From: Bacteroidota bacterium
Lineage (GTDB): Bacteria; Bacteroidota; Bacteroidia; JABEUT01
Direction of reading: 5' to 3'
NCBI GenBank assembly: GCA_013288345.1
Contig: JABDCA010000019.1
Location: forward strand, 1 to 55,337
Length of the DNA stretch: 55,337 nt
Shown one piece after another: positions 32,583 through 40,610 of this stretch (its first letter is position 1; each line of letters opens with the position of its first letter). The notes below the pieces were generated by a model. The model ran no database searches. It was not told where the DNA came from and saw nothing but the letters and a program-made list of their open reading frames with translations. A program made the translations under genes and the position numbers.

Positions 32583-33380
32583 ATGAGATCGATCGGTTCA
32601 TTACTGCATCAGTTAAGGCGTAAAATAAGGGAGGACACTATAGAGTATAAGTTTAAGAAAAGCATAGTTACGCATACCCCTATTATTGTTTACCAAATGG
32701 GGAAGGTTGGCTCAATGTCTATATATAACTCACTAAAAGAACAGTATCAAGGAACAGTCCTTCATAGACACGTACTGAATACAGTAGATGACTGGCAAGA
32801 TGGCTTCCTGTTTCAGCTTGTAGTAGAAAAAGGGCTTCCTCTACGCCTTATATCGCTTATGCGCGACCCGGTTGGCAGAGACATATCGGCATTTTTCCAG
32901 AACTTTGAAGTTATTACGGGTATAAAACCTCAGGACTCCAAATACGCTCAAAGTGAACTAAACACCATCTACTTCACCAGTCCTAAAATGGACCACGATG
33001 TACCAGTAACATGGTTCAATGATAACATAAAGAAGCACTTTGGTATTGACATATATGCAGAGCCCTTTAATAAAGAAGAAGGCTGGGCCATGTTTAAAAA
33101 AGGCAACATTGAACTATTACTACTTAAAGCCGAAATAAGCGATGTAAAGAAAGCCGCTCTGGTAAAAGACTTTACCGGTATTAAAGGCTTTAAGCTTACT
33201 GCTTCAAACATTGGTGAAGATAAAGATTATGCTACGATGTATACCTCGTTCAAAAAGGAAATACAATTCCCACACGGCTACTTAGATAAGCTATATACGT
33301 CAGCAGAAATAAGGTATTTTTATACCGAAGATGAGATTAAAGGGATGAGGGAAAAGTGGAAAACTAATAGACCAACTTAA
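32583..33380 (+). CDS. Sulfotransferase-like protein (capsule-synthesis type)
   Basis: The 265-residue cytoplasmic protein has a P-loop-like start, IVYQMGKVGSMSIYNSL (about 37-53), and a second motif, LISLMRDPVGRDISAFFQN (about 90-108). These correspond to the 5'-phosphosulfate and 3'-phosphate loops of PAPS-dependent sulfotransferases. Proteins of this type are annotated as capsular polysaccharide synthesis proteins and probably sulfate sugars. It is the first gene of the polysaccharide island on the plus strand, 12 bp before the GT4 gene. The substrate is unknown. Confidence is moderate because the loops diverge from classical sulfotransferases. Confidence 0.7.
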   Translation: MRSIGSLLHQLRRKIREDTIEYKFKKSIVTHTPIIVYQMGKVGSMSIYNSLKEQYQGTVLHRHVLNTVDDWQDGFLFQLVVEKGLPLRLISLMRDPVGRDISAFFQNFEVITGIKPQDSKYAQSELNTIYFTSPKMDHDVPVTWFNDNIKKHFGIDIYAEPFNKEEGWAMFKKGNIELLLLKAEISDVKKAALVKDFTGIKGFKLTASNIGEDKDYATMYTSFKKEIQFPHGYLDKLYTSAEIRYFYTEDEIKGMREKWKTNRPT

Positions 33381-33392
33381 CATAATAAGAGC

Positions 33393-34556
33393 ATGAAAAG
33401 GATTCTAATTATCTGTTCTTGGGTTTTATACAATGGGAAACTATCGCCTTTCTTTACAGAACAGGCCAAATTAATCAGTAATGATTTTGATGTAACACTT
33501 ATAAATATTGAGCCTCAATCCTTTGGCATATTGGATATCTTCAGGATATTTAGTTCACCTAAGTCGACAATGATAACGACTGAAGAAGGGCTGCCATTTT
33601 TAAGAATTATTTATCCTCAGTTTGCATTTCTTCCAAAAGGCATAAACAGATACTGCAGGGATAAAGTGTTAAAGGTATTGAACACTCAATATAAGCTATC
33701 AAGCTCAAAAGACATTATAGTTCATGCACAATCTATTTTCAATGCAGGCTTTTGGGGTTACGCGCTTAATGCAGCGTACGGTACCCAATACCTCATAACA
33801 GAACATAATCAATTTTTCCTGAAAGGTATTTCGCAATCAAAAATTGACCGAACACAGCAAGTGCTATATAAAGCAAAACATATGCTTATGGTAAGCCATG
33901 ACAAAGCCAGGCAAATACTGAATCAAGGACTTAGGCTTCAATTCAAGGTAATTGGAAACTATGTTGACGAACGTATGTTTTATCCCGGGAAGAAGAAAGA
34001 TGATAATGTCTTTAAGCTTATAACAATAGGAGCCTATCATCATTTAAAGGATGTTCAAACAATTTTTGACATGCTTAAACTCCTTGACGCAATAAAATAC
34101 GAAAAGAAAATCGAGTTTACCTATGTTGGCTTTAATGCATGGGGAGGTGATCATACTGCAATGGTCAACAAAAAAATAGAGGCACTTAACCTACATAATA
34201 TAACCATTAAACTTATCCCACTGGCTACCCGCCTTGAGGTTTCCAACCTGTTAAAGGAATCTGACTTATTTCTGCTTTCCTCTATATCGGAAGGCATGTC
34301 AGTTTCGATTTTAGAGGCACTAGCCACAGGCCTCCCTGTATGCACCACACAATGTGGTGGAGTAGATGAGCTAATCAAAGACTTTAATGGCAAAATAGTA
34401 CCTCTTAGAGACTCTGAAGCTATGTTTGACTTTACAGATAGCTGTATTAAAGGGATGCTGCATTTCGACAAAGAAAAGATATCGAAAGCCATTATTGCCG
34501 AATACGGGAATGAGGCATTCAAGAAAAGGTTATTAAAATATTATACCTTTGAATAA
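33393..34556 (+). CDS. GT4-family glycosyltransferase
   Basis: The 387-residue protein is a GT-B glycosyltransferase. The C-terminal half has the retaining GT4 motif ESDLFLLSSISEGMSVSILEALATGLPV followed by GGVDELI, cited as the E-x7-E pattern with both glutamates kept. HAQSIFNAGFWGYA and ITEHNQFF lie in the N-terminal acceptor domain. It adds a sugar from an NDP-sugar to the growing glycan on the cytoplasmic face. It is co-oriented with the sulfotransferase-like and FkbM genes. Confidence 0.88.
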   Translation: MKRILIICSWVLYNGKLSPFFTEQAKLISNDFDVTLINIEPQSFGILDIFRIFSSPKSTMITTEEGLPFLRIIYPQFAFLPKGINRYCRDKVLKVLNTQYKLSSSKDIIVHAQSIFNAGFWGYALNAAYGTQYLITEHNQFFLKGISQSKIDRTQQVLYKAKHMLMVSHDKARQILNQGLRLQFKVIGNYVDERMFYPGKKKDDNVFKLITIGAYHHLKDVQTIFDMLKLLDAIKYEKKIEFTYVGFNAWGGDHTAMVNKKIEALNLHNITIKLIPLATRLEVSNLLKESDLFLLSSISEGMSVSILEALATGLPVCTTQCGGVDELIKDFNGKIVPLRDSEAMFDFTDSCIKGMLHFDKEKISKAIIAEYGNEAFKKRLLKYYTFE

Positions 34557-34607
34557 GCCTATATATAGTATAATTATCTGCTATTAAAATCATAAACTAA
34601 GGAACAA

Positions 34608-35435
34608 ATGATACAACCCAATTTGATTTTTGATATTGGAATGCATACAGGCAGAGATACTGAGTTTTACTTAAAAAAAGGATTTAATGTAGTTTCAGTT
34701 GAAGCAAATCCAAAATTGGCTGAGAAGGGGAAAGAGAAATTCAAAAATGAAATACAAACTGAACAATTACACATTATTGATAAAGCAATTAATGATACTG
34801 TAGGAGCTATTGATTTTTTCATTTTTGAGAATAAAGATGATTGGGGTACCACCTCCACTCTATGGAACCGTACTATGGATTCGAATGTAACGGCTATAAA
34901 AGTTGAAACGGTTTTATTAGAAAGCTTATTGGAAAAATACGGCACCCCTTACTATATGAAAATAGATATCGAGGGGGCCGACATCCTTTGCCTAAAATCA
35001 TTATTAAAACAGAAGGAGCACCCAACATACATTAGCATAGAGCTTTTAACCCCAAATAATTTGGGTACAAATGTTGATGCCCTTGATATTTTATGCCATT
35101 TAAAGGTATTGGGGTACAATAAATTTTTAATATCAGATCAATCTAAAAACGGGTTATTAAAATGCCCCAATCCCTCATTTGAGGGCCAGTATACCAATTT
35201 CATATTTGATGGAGAAACATCCGGGCTTTTTGGGAAGGAACTCCAGGGCGATTGGCTGGGTATAGACGAAGTTTCTATGAAATACTTAGATTATTTCTAT
35301 GGTAAAAGCCCAGTTAAACAAGAAGGCACTTCTTTGCTAAAAAAGTTCAGGAAAAGCCCAGAGAAAAGTGAAACTTCTATTTTCCACCCTAACGGATGGT
35401 TTGATGTACATGCTAAAATTGAACGACAGAGCTAA
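34608..35435 (+). CDS. FkbM-family methyltransferase
   Basis: The 275-residue protein has the SAM-binding motif IFDIGMHTGRDTEFYLKKG (8-26), the acidic VVSVEANP strand and the FkbM core YYMKIDIEGADILCLKSLL (about 118-136). FkbM enzymes methylate hydroxyl groups, often on sugars. It ends 38 bp before the convergent minus-strand cluster, inside a shared hairpin. The C-terminal 90 residues are a variable extension (GLFGKELQGDWLGIDEV, WFDVHAKI). Confidence 0.86.
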   Translation: MIQPNLIFDIGMHTGRDTEFYLKKGFNVVSVEANPKLAEKGKEKFKNEIQTEQLHIIDKAINDTVGAIDFFIFENKDDWGTTSTLWNRTMDSNVTAIKVETVLLESLLEKYGTPYYMKIDIEGADILCLKSLLKQKEHPTYISIELLTPNNLGTNVDALDILCHLKVLGYNKFLISDQSKNGLLKCPNPSFEGQYTNFIFDGETSGLFGKELQGDWLGIDEVSMKYLDYFYGKSPVKQEGTSLLKKFRKSPEKSETSIFHPNGWFDVHAKIERQS

Positions 35436-35477
35436 GCTATACAAGGAATTACTTACTAAATCAGCAGTATAACTTAG
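35432..35477. terminator. Bidirectional hairpin at the convergence point
   Basis: CTAAGCTATAC (35432-35442) and GTATAACTTAG (35467-35477) pair at 10 of 11 positions. A T-run follows on the plus strand. Both converging stop codons lie inside the arms. Confidence 0.5.
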
Positions 35478-36487
35478 TTTTTCAAAAGAGCTTTCATTAT
35501 AAAATGAAACGCAAACAATTTATTAAAAGACTTTATATTAAGTGGATCTTTTAATATCGGCACTAAATTTTTGATCTTATATTTTCTTAATCTTAAAATA
35601 TAATAAGTCCAATTCTTTTTTAAAAAAGCCAATAATAATACCTCATTATATATTTTTTTTATCTTATTTGCCTCCCATATATCTATTAAAAGTTGATTAA
35701 CTTTCACCAAATCATCAGATGTAATCTCATTCCAGCCATATTCAACCAAGGCCCTTACAGCAAAATCCCCATCATATGATTTATTTTTAAAATCAATCAA
35801 ATTATTTAATTGCGCCAGCCTTATATAATTACACTCGTCTAGCTGTTTATCCTGATAAAGTGAAGATATTTGATTTTCATGCCTTCTATAAAGCAATAAA
35901 ACATCAGGCAGGTTCTCTATTTTTCCAATATTCAACACTTTGGTCCATAAATCATAGTCCTCAACATGTAGCCTTTCTTTATCATACTTCAATTTAAATT
36001 GTTCAAATACAGTCTTACGGATAAAAACGGTGGGATGCGCAACCGGGTTCTGAGTCAATGCAAATAGTTTTATTTCATCGTGCTTTAGCGGCAAATGACT
36101 TAACCTAGTATCAGAGTCAATAAATCTATACATGGTACCTAAAACCAAAACACTTGGGTTTGCCTCCATATAATCAAACTGCTTCTTAAATCTATCAACC
36201 ACTGAAATGTCATCTGCATCCATTCGGGCTATATACTTACCCTTACAAAGCTGAATAGCCTTATTTAAGCTATCTGTTATGCCAGTATTCTTGTCTTTTT
36301 TAATCAAGATAATTCTTTTATCTACAAATGACTCAACAATGGCAACACTATTATCAATTGAAGCATCATCAATAATAATCAACTCAAACTCTTTAAACGA
36401 CTGACCTAATACACTATCAATTGCCTCTTTTAAATAGGACTCAGCATTATACACAGGCATTATTACTGATATCCTAGGTGCGGTCAT
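35474..36487 (-). CDS. GT2-family glycosyltransferase
   Basis: The 337-residue GT-A enzyme has the N-terminal VIMPVYNAESYLKEAIDSVL (9-28), the DDASIDNS nucleotide pocket and the metal-binding GKYIARMDADD. Then comes an acceptor region with LHVEDYDLWTKV, whose ED is the likely catalytic base. The C-terminal 100 residues are basic and helical and may attach to the membrane. Its start overlaps the fucosyltransferase stop by 4 nt. It is the last gene of the minus-strand run. Confidence 0.9.
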   Translation of the reverse strand: MTAPRISVIMPVYNAESYLKEAIDSVLGQSFKEFELIIIDDASIDNSVAIVESFVDKRIILIKKDKNTGITDSLNKAIQLCKGKYIARMDADDISVVDRFKKQFDYMEANPSVLVLGTMYRFIDSDTRLSHLPLKHDEIKLFALTQNPVAHPTVFIRKTVFEQFKLKYDKERLHVEDYDLWTKVLNIGKIENLPDVLLLYRRHENQISSLYQDKQLDECNYIRLAQLNNLIDFKNKSYDGDFAVRALVEYGWNEITSDDLVKVNQLLIDIWEANKIKKIYNEVLLLAFLKKNWTYYILRLRKYKIKNLVPILKDPLNIKSFNKLFAFHFIMKALLKN

Positions 36488-37371
36488 AATTTAATCCATT
36501 TTTCCGGAATGATATCTACTAAATTAAACTTGTTCGTTTTAAACCATTTATTAGGAGTAATAACAATTTTCGACTTATTGGCATTTAACCATGCCCCCCA
36601 CCAACTAAAACTACTATTTGCTATTATATTATGCTTGCATAAGCTCATTAGTCTTAAGTCTTCGTGGGCTTTTTCAGAATTATTATGTTCAACATAAAAA
36701 GTGTCAATAGGTGTTTTAAGATTTTCTTTTGCCCATGCTATTTCATCAGAAAAAACAAACAAAATTGGATTTCTTATTTTTTCGATAATAGAATCAACTG
36801 CTTTATTATAATAGTCAATATCACATACTCCATGTGTATTATATGCGATTGGGCTAGTAAGGTAATCGCCCCTACGTATATGAATTGAAACAGAATTAAC
36901 TGCTTGTATATGTTTGGAAAACTTAAGATTATCACCCTCAAGTATTTTCTTGACAGTAAAATCAAGCATTAATTGATCTCTAATATCAGAAAAATATTTC
37001 TCTGTTTGCCAATAGCCATCTAAATACGTGTATTTATTAGCCTTAGTAAAGACCTCAGCATCGTAGTTTAACTGTTTCTCTTTTACAATAACCGGATTAA
37101 TGTTTTTTTTAAGGAATCTATAATACAAGGATGGCCTAAAGGTATCATTTTCAATTCCAAATAAGTACAATTCGTTATTACTTACCCTAGTGCTATTAAA
37201 CTCAAATATTCCTAAACTGTATTTACGTATAGTATTTCCATCATAATAGGTCGTATCTAAATAGGTCGTATCTAAAACTACTTTTGTGTTATACAGCAAA
37301 GCAAGCTTCTTTGCAATTGCATACTGAAACATTTGATTACCTAATCCACCTTGTAGCCTAGTAATAATCAT
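36484..37371 (-). CDS. Alpha-1,2-fucosyltransferase (GT11)
   Basis: From the ATG at 37369-37371 the protein has 295 residues. The N-terminus MIITRLQGGLGNQMFQYAIA is the GT11 signature. HIRRGDY (164-170) binds GDP-fucose, and NSSFSWWGAWL (252-262) is the family C-terminal motif. It adds fucose in alpha-1,2 linkage. The start overlaps the upstream methyltransferase stop by 4 nt; a longer form from an upstream GTG is unlikely. Residues 33-42 are a perfect five-residue duplication (LDTTY twice), encoded by a 15-bp tandem repeat. Confidence 0.94.
   Translation of the reverse strand: MIITRLQGGLGNQMFQYAIAKKLALLYNTKVVLDTTYLDTTYYDGNTIRKYSLGIFEFNSTRVSNNELYLFGIENDTFRPSLYYRFLKKNINPVIVKEKQLNYDAEVFTKANKYTYLDGYWQTEKYFSDIRDQLMLDFTVKKILEGDNLKFSKHIQAVNSVSIHIRRGDYLTSPIAYNTHGVCDIDYYNKAVDSIIEKIRNPILFVFSDEIAWAKENLKTPIDTFYVEHNNSEKAHEDLRLMSLCKHNIIANSSFSWWGAWLNANKSKIVITPNKWFKTNKFNLVDIIPEKWIKL
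37246..37275. repeat. 15-bp perfect tandem duplication inside the fucosyltransferase gene
   Basis: ATAGGTCGTATCTAA occurs twice head to tail (37246-37260, 37261-37275), keeping the frame and repeating LDTTY. Slipped-strand duplication is the simplest source. Confidence 0.85.
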
Positions 37372-38111
37372 AGCTTCCGAGCAAACACATGATAACCAAA
37401 ACACAATAACTCAGATGAACCTTTATCCACCTTTGAAAGTTTCTCCAATAAAAATAAAAGTTCCTTTAATTTCTCATTTTCTAATACTATGCCAGGACTA
37501 TATTTCTCACTAATTGAAGGCAATCTTCGTAATTCTTGTGCGATATATTCAAAATAGTTGCCATTCGGAATCATTTCAATAATCTCAAAGCCATTCTTTT
37601 TTAACTCCTCTACATAAAAAAAGCTATTAAAACCAGAATAAAAATGATATGGAGCAAAGTGTGTTAAGCTACAAAATGGAGATGTTATAATTAAATAGCC
37701 ATCATTTCTTAATAGCCTTGAGAATTCTTTCATTGCTTCTCTTGGGTTAATAATATGCTCAAATACTTCTGTGCACATTATTGCATCAAATGAACCATCG
37801 GCTTCAGGTATTAAAGCTATATCGCAAATAATATCCAATTTAGCATAACCCCACTTGGGCATTTGCAAGCCAGATTCTAACTCTTCTGGTTTATATTGCC
37901 CAAAATCCTGTGAAACATATTTCAAATGAGCACAGAATTTTTTAAATGGCTGTTCTCCGGCTCCGGCATCCAAAATTCGGCTGCCTTCGGGTATTTTTTT
38001 TAATGTTTTTTCAAGCCATGCTACTCTTGTGCTTTCATTAAAAGTACCAACTGTTGTTGAAGGAATCGGCTTGTAGCCAAATACAGATTTTATTTTTTGT
38101 TTTAAATTCAT
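37368..38111 (-). CDS. Class I SAM-dependent methyltransferase
   Basis: The 247-residue protein has SAM motif I GSRILDAGAGEQPF (about 37-50), the strand FDAIMCTEVFEHI (108-120, motif II with the EHI helix), and LRNDGYLIITSPF (motif III). The substrate is probably a sugar of the glycan. It is co-transcribed between another methyltransferase (4-nt overlap) and the fucosyltransferase (4-nt overlap). A 43-residue N-terminal part precedes the fold. Confidence 0.88.
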   Translation of the reverse strand: MNLKQKIKSVFGYKPIPSTTVGTFNESTRVAWLEKTLKKIPEGSRILDAGAGEQPFKKFCAHLKYVSQDFGQYKPEELESGLQMPKWGYAKLDIICDIALIPEADGSFDAIMCTEVFEHIINPREAMKEFSRLLRNDGYLIITSPFCSLTHFAPYHFYSGFNSFFYVEELKKNGFEIIEMIPNGNYFEYIAQELRRLPSISEKYSPGIVLENEKLKELLFLLEKLSKVDKGSSELLCFGYHVFARKL

Positions 38112-38824
38112 TTAATAAGCCCCTTTATTTTATACTTTAAATGTTCTCTTAGTGAAATATTTGCGTAATCAGGTGAAGCATTAGCGAGCATATTATTTGA
38201 AATTAAAGTGCTATTGCGTGGCAAATTAATTTCCTCGACTGAATAAGTTAATAGTTCAATTTTATTAGTTTTCTCTGCCTTAATTGTTTCAACCCATTCA
38301 AACCCTTGAAAAAAATACTGCTTAAAACTCTTAATTACATCTAAATACTCTAGTTCGCAAGTTCTATAAAAGAATTTTTGGATTGATTCATATTTATTCA
38401 AGCCACTTTCACTTTTCATCATCCATCGTATAACATTATCTTTATAAAAAAGAAAATTTACATGCTCAGGGAAATTATAAATATAATCATAATAAACCGT
38501 TGGAAATTCAAAATATCCTTTTTTAGAAACTCTTTGAATTTCACTTAAAAAAAACTCAAGATTCTCAACATGTTCTAAAACATGGGAACATACTACATAA
38601 TCAAATTCTTTATCGGCAAAAGGGAATATATTACCGGTATAAGTCACTTTCCTTTTATCTGTCTTCAAAATACCCACATACCCAGACTGTGCAATTAATT
38701 CCTCTTCTGTTTCGTATTCCTTTTCAAGGAAAACATCAGAACGGAAATATGGCGTAGCACCAGGGCCTATCTCTAATACTTTATCTCTCGGATTAATTGA
38801 AACTATTCGCTCTGGAAAAAACAT
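38108..38824 (-). CDS. Class I SAM-dependent methyltransferase
   Basis: The 238-residue protein has motif I VLEIGPGATPYF (16-27), then FDYVVCSHVLEHVE (about 72-85) and VSKKGYFEFPT. Its core resembles that of the downstream methyltransferase but the C-terminal half differs (FQGFEWVETIKAEK). It overlaps the next gene by 4 nt and follows the FkbM gene by 7 bp. The target is not known. Confidence 0.85.
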   Translation of the reverse strand: MFFPERIVSINPRDKVLEIGPGATPYFRSDVFLEKEYETEEELIAQSGYVGILKTDKRKVTYTGNIFPFADKEFDYVVCSHVLEHVENLEFFLSEIQRVSKKGYFEFPTVYYDYIYNFPEHVNFLFYKDNVIRWMMKSESGLNKYESIQKFFYRTCELEYLDVIKSFKQYFFQGFEWVETIKAEKTNKIELLTYSVEEINLPRNSTLISNNMLANASPDYANISLREHLKYKIKGLIK

Positions 38825-38831
38825 AGCTAAT

Positions 38832-39590
38832 TTATTTTTTTATTCTTAAATGAATCTTCTTTAAAGAGAAAATTGAAATTGTCCTGAAATATCTTTTATT
38901 AAGATACATCTGCTCCCCAATTCCACCATCCATAAATGTTTTAATTAAATCGAATCCATTTTTTTTCATAAATATTTCCATTTCTATTCTCGTGGGTTGA
39001 TTCTGATATAGTGTTATATCAGAAACCTCCAACCAAATAGCTTTGATTTTTTTAATAAATACTTCAGCGCCTGTTAATACTTTTAACTCAGCACCCTGAA
39101 CATCCATGTGAATAAAATCAACATTAAAGATGTTTTCTTGTGTTAAAAAATCACTCAGCTTTCTTACCGAAATTGTAATAGATTCATCAAACTTAATCCA
39201 TGGTGCTGAATCTATGTGCTTATCTGGAGGCAATAAAGAGCTTGACTTATTACCAAAATCCCAATCAGTTAATGAGCTTTGTTCGCTGGGCTGTCCCGAA
39301 GAAACATAAAATAACTGCTGCCCTTCCTTATCTGAAAGTGCACATTCTATAAGTCTAACATTTTTTATATTATATTTTTCAACATTATTCACTATCCTTT
39401 TTTGATTTTTTGGTAGTGGTTCAAAACAATAAATTAATGAATTAGGAAAAATCCTTGAATACCTAATTGACTCTTCACCTTCGCAACCGCCTATATCCAA
39501 TATTATTAATTTCTGATCTTTTTTAAATAAACTTAAAAGATCATTTTTAATTGGAGAATCAGTAAGAATGTATTCCTCTCTATTAAACAT
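38832..39590 (-). CDS. FkbM-family methyltransferase
   Basis: The 252-residue protein has motif I LIILDIGGCEGEESIRYS (28-45), the acidic IYCFEPLPKN and the FkbM core FIHMDVQGAELKVLTGAE (about 156-173). It is the second FkbM enzyme of the island; the first is on the other strand at 34608. FkbM proteins make O-methyl groups. The C-terminal 40 residues are basic and may attach to the membrane. Confidence 0.87.
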   Translation of the reverse strand: MFNREEYILTDSPIKNDLLSLFKKDQKLIILDIGGCEGEESIRYSRIFPNSLIYCFEPLPKNQKRIVNNVEKYNIKNVRLIECALSDKEGQQLFYVSSGQPSEQSSLTDWDFGNKSSSLLPPDKHIDSAPWIKFDESITISVRKLSDFLTQENIFNVDFIHMDVQGAELKVLTGAEVFIKKIKAIWLEVSDITLYQNQPTRIEMEIFMKKNGFDLIKTFMDGGIGEQMYLNKRYFRTISIFSLKKIHLRIKK

Positions 39591-39648
39591 TGCTCAAAAA
39601 AATAATCAATCACAATCACTTATTCATCAACAAAACTCACCACTCACT

Positions 39649-40545
39649 TTAAAACATATATTTAATCTTTACAAAAAATCGCTTCAAACACGTTATTAAA
39701 TAAAGAGTAAAGTTCTTGTTTTCAAAATATGCATCAGCTAAATTAGGATAAAAATAATGATACATTTGATAACTTATTTCTTTATTATATTTATAATTAA
39801 AATACTTATCAAAATACCCACAAACATCAGTGCCAAACTCCTTGTAAATTATCGTACTTTTAGTTGTAGAAACCAATCCAAGTGAATGTTTTCTATAAAC
39901 ACCCATTATCTCTTTAAAATACTTCATTTTCCCTTTCTCAGCACAAAATATCTGTAATGCCCAGTCACCGCCACCCAATATTTTAAATCCTTCAGGAAAT
40001 GGATCAATTGCACTACGCCTGAAAAGCAATGAACAAGTAGCGCCACCACTGCCATACATTAATAGGTCATTAACTGTATAGGTTTCTCTATGCTCCTGCC
40101 CTAACCACTCTACTTTCCGTATTAGTTTATCATTACTATCATAAAACATAACTGAGACATTGTGTGTACATATAGAGTAATCAGTGTTCACTTCCAGAAA
40201 ATCAACTTGTTTTTGAAGTTTATTAGGATCCGTCCAGTAATCATCTCCCTCAAAATACGAAATGTATTTAGAATCAGGGCTGGTCATTAATTCTGTCCAG
40301 TTTTTTCTTGCTCCAACATTCTCGCTTTGCAATATTAACTTAATAAAATCAGGATATTTTGCTTTATATTCTAATAGTATATCCCTAGTTCCATCGGTCG
40401 AAAAATCATCAGCAATAATCAACTGCAGGGAAAAATTTACTTTTTGCATCAAAATGCTGTCAATAGCTTCCCTGATATACTTTACATGATTGTATGTTAT
40501 TAAACAAACTGATAATAAAGGTTTTACAACTTGATTTTCATTCAT
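39649..40545 (-). CDS. GT2-family glycosyltransferase
   Basis: The 298-residue GT-A protein has SVCLITYNHVKYIREAIDSIL (12-32), the ADDFSTDGTRD pocket (45-55) and YISYFEGDDYWTDPNKLQKQ, where EGDD binds metal. This subtype (YNH...ADDFSTDGT...EGDDYW) is common in O-antigen and capsule clusters. It is preceded by the GtrA/GT-C fusion gene with a 65-bp gap and followed by the FkbM gene after 58 bp. Confidence 0.9.
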   Translation of the reverse strand: MNENQVVKPLLSVCLITYNHVKYIREAIDSILMQKVNFSLQLIIADDFSTDGTRDILLEYKAKYPDFIKLILQSENVGARKNWTELMTSPDSKYISYFEGDDYWTDPNKLQKQVDFLEVNTDYSICTHNVSVMFYDSNDKLIRKVEWLGQEHRETYTVNDLLMYGSGGATCSLLFRRSAIDPFPEGFKILGGGDWALQIFCAEKGKMKYFKEIMGVYRKHSLGLVSTTKSTIIYKEFGTDVCGYFDKYFNYKYNKEISYQMYHYFYPNLADAYFENKNFTLYLITCLKRFFVKIKYMF

Positions 40546-40610
40546 TGAAAATAACTGTATGTTTTTTATATAATAACTTCACAAGCTGCTTCGCATTTAA
40601 ACCGCTTATT

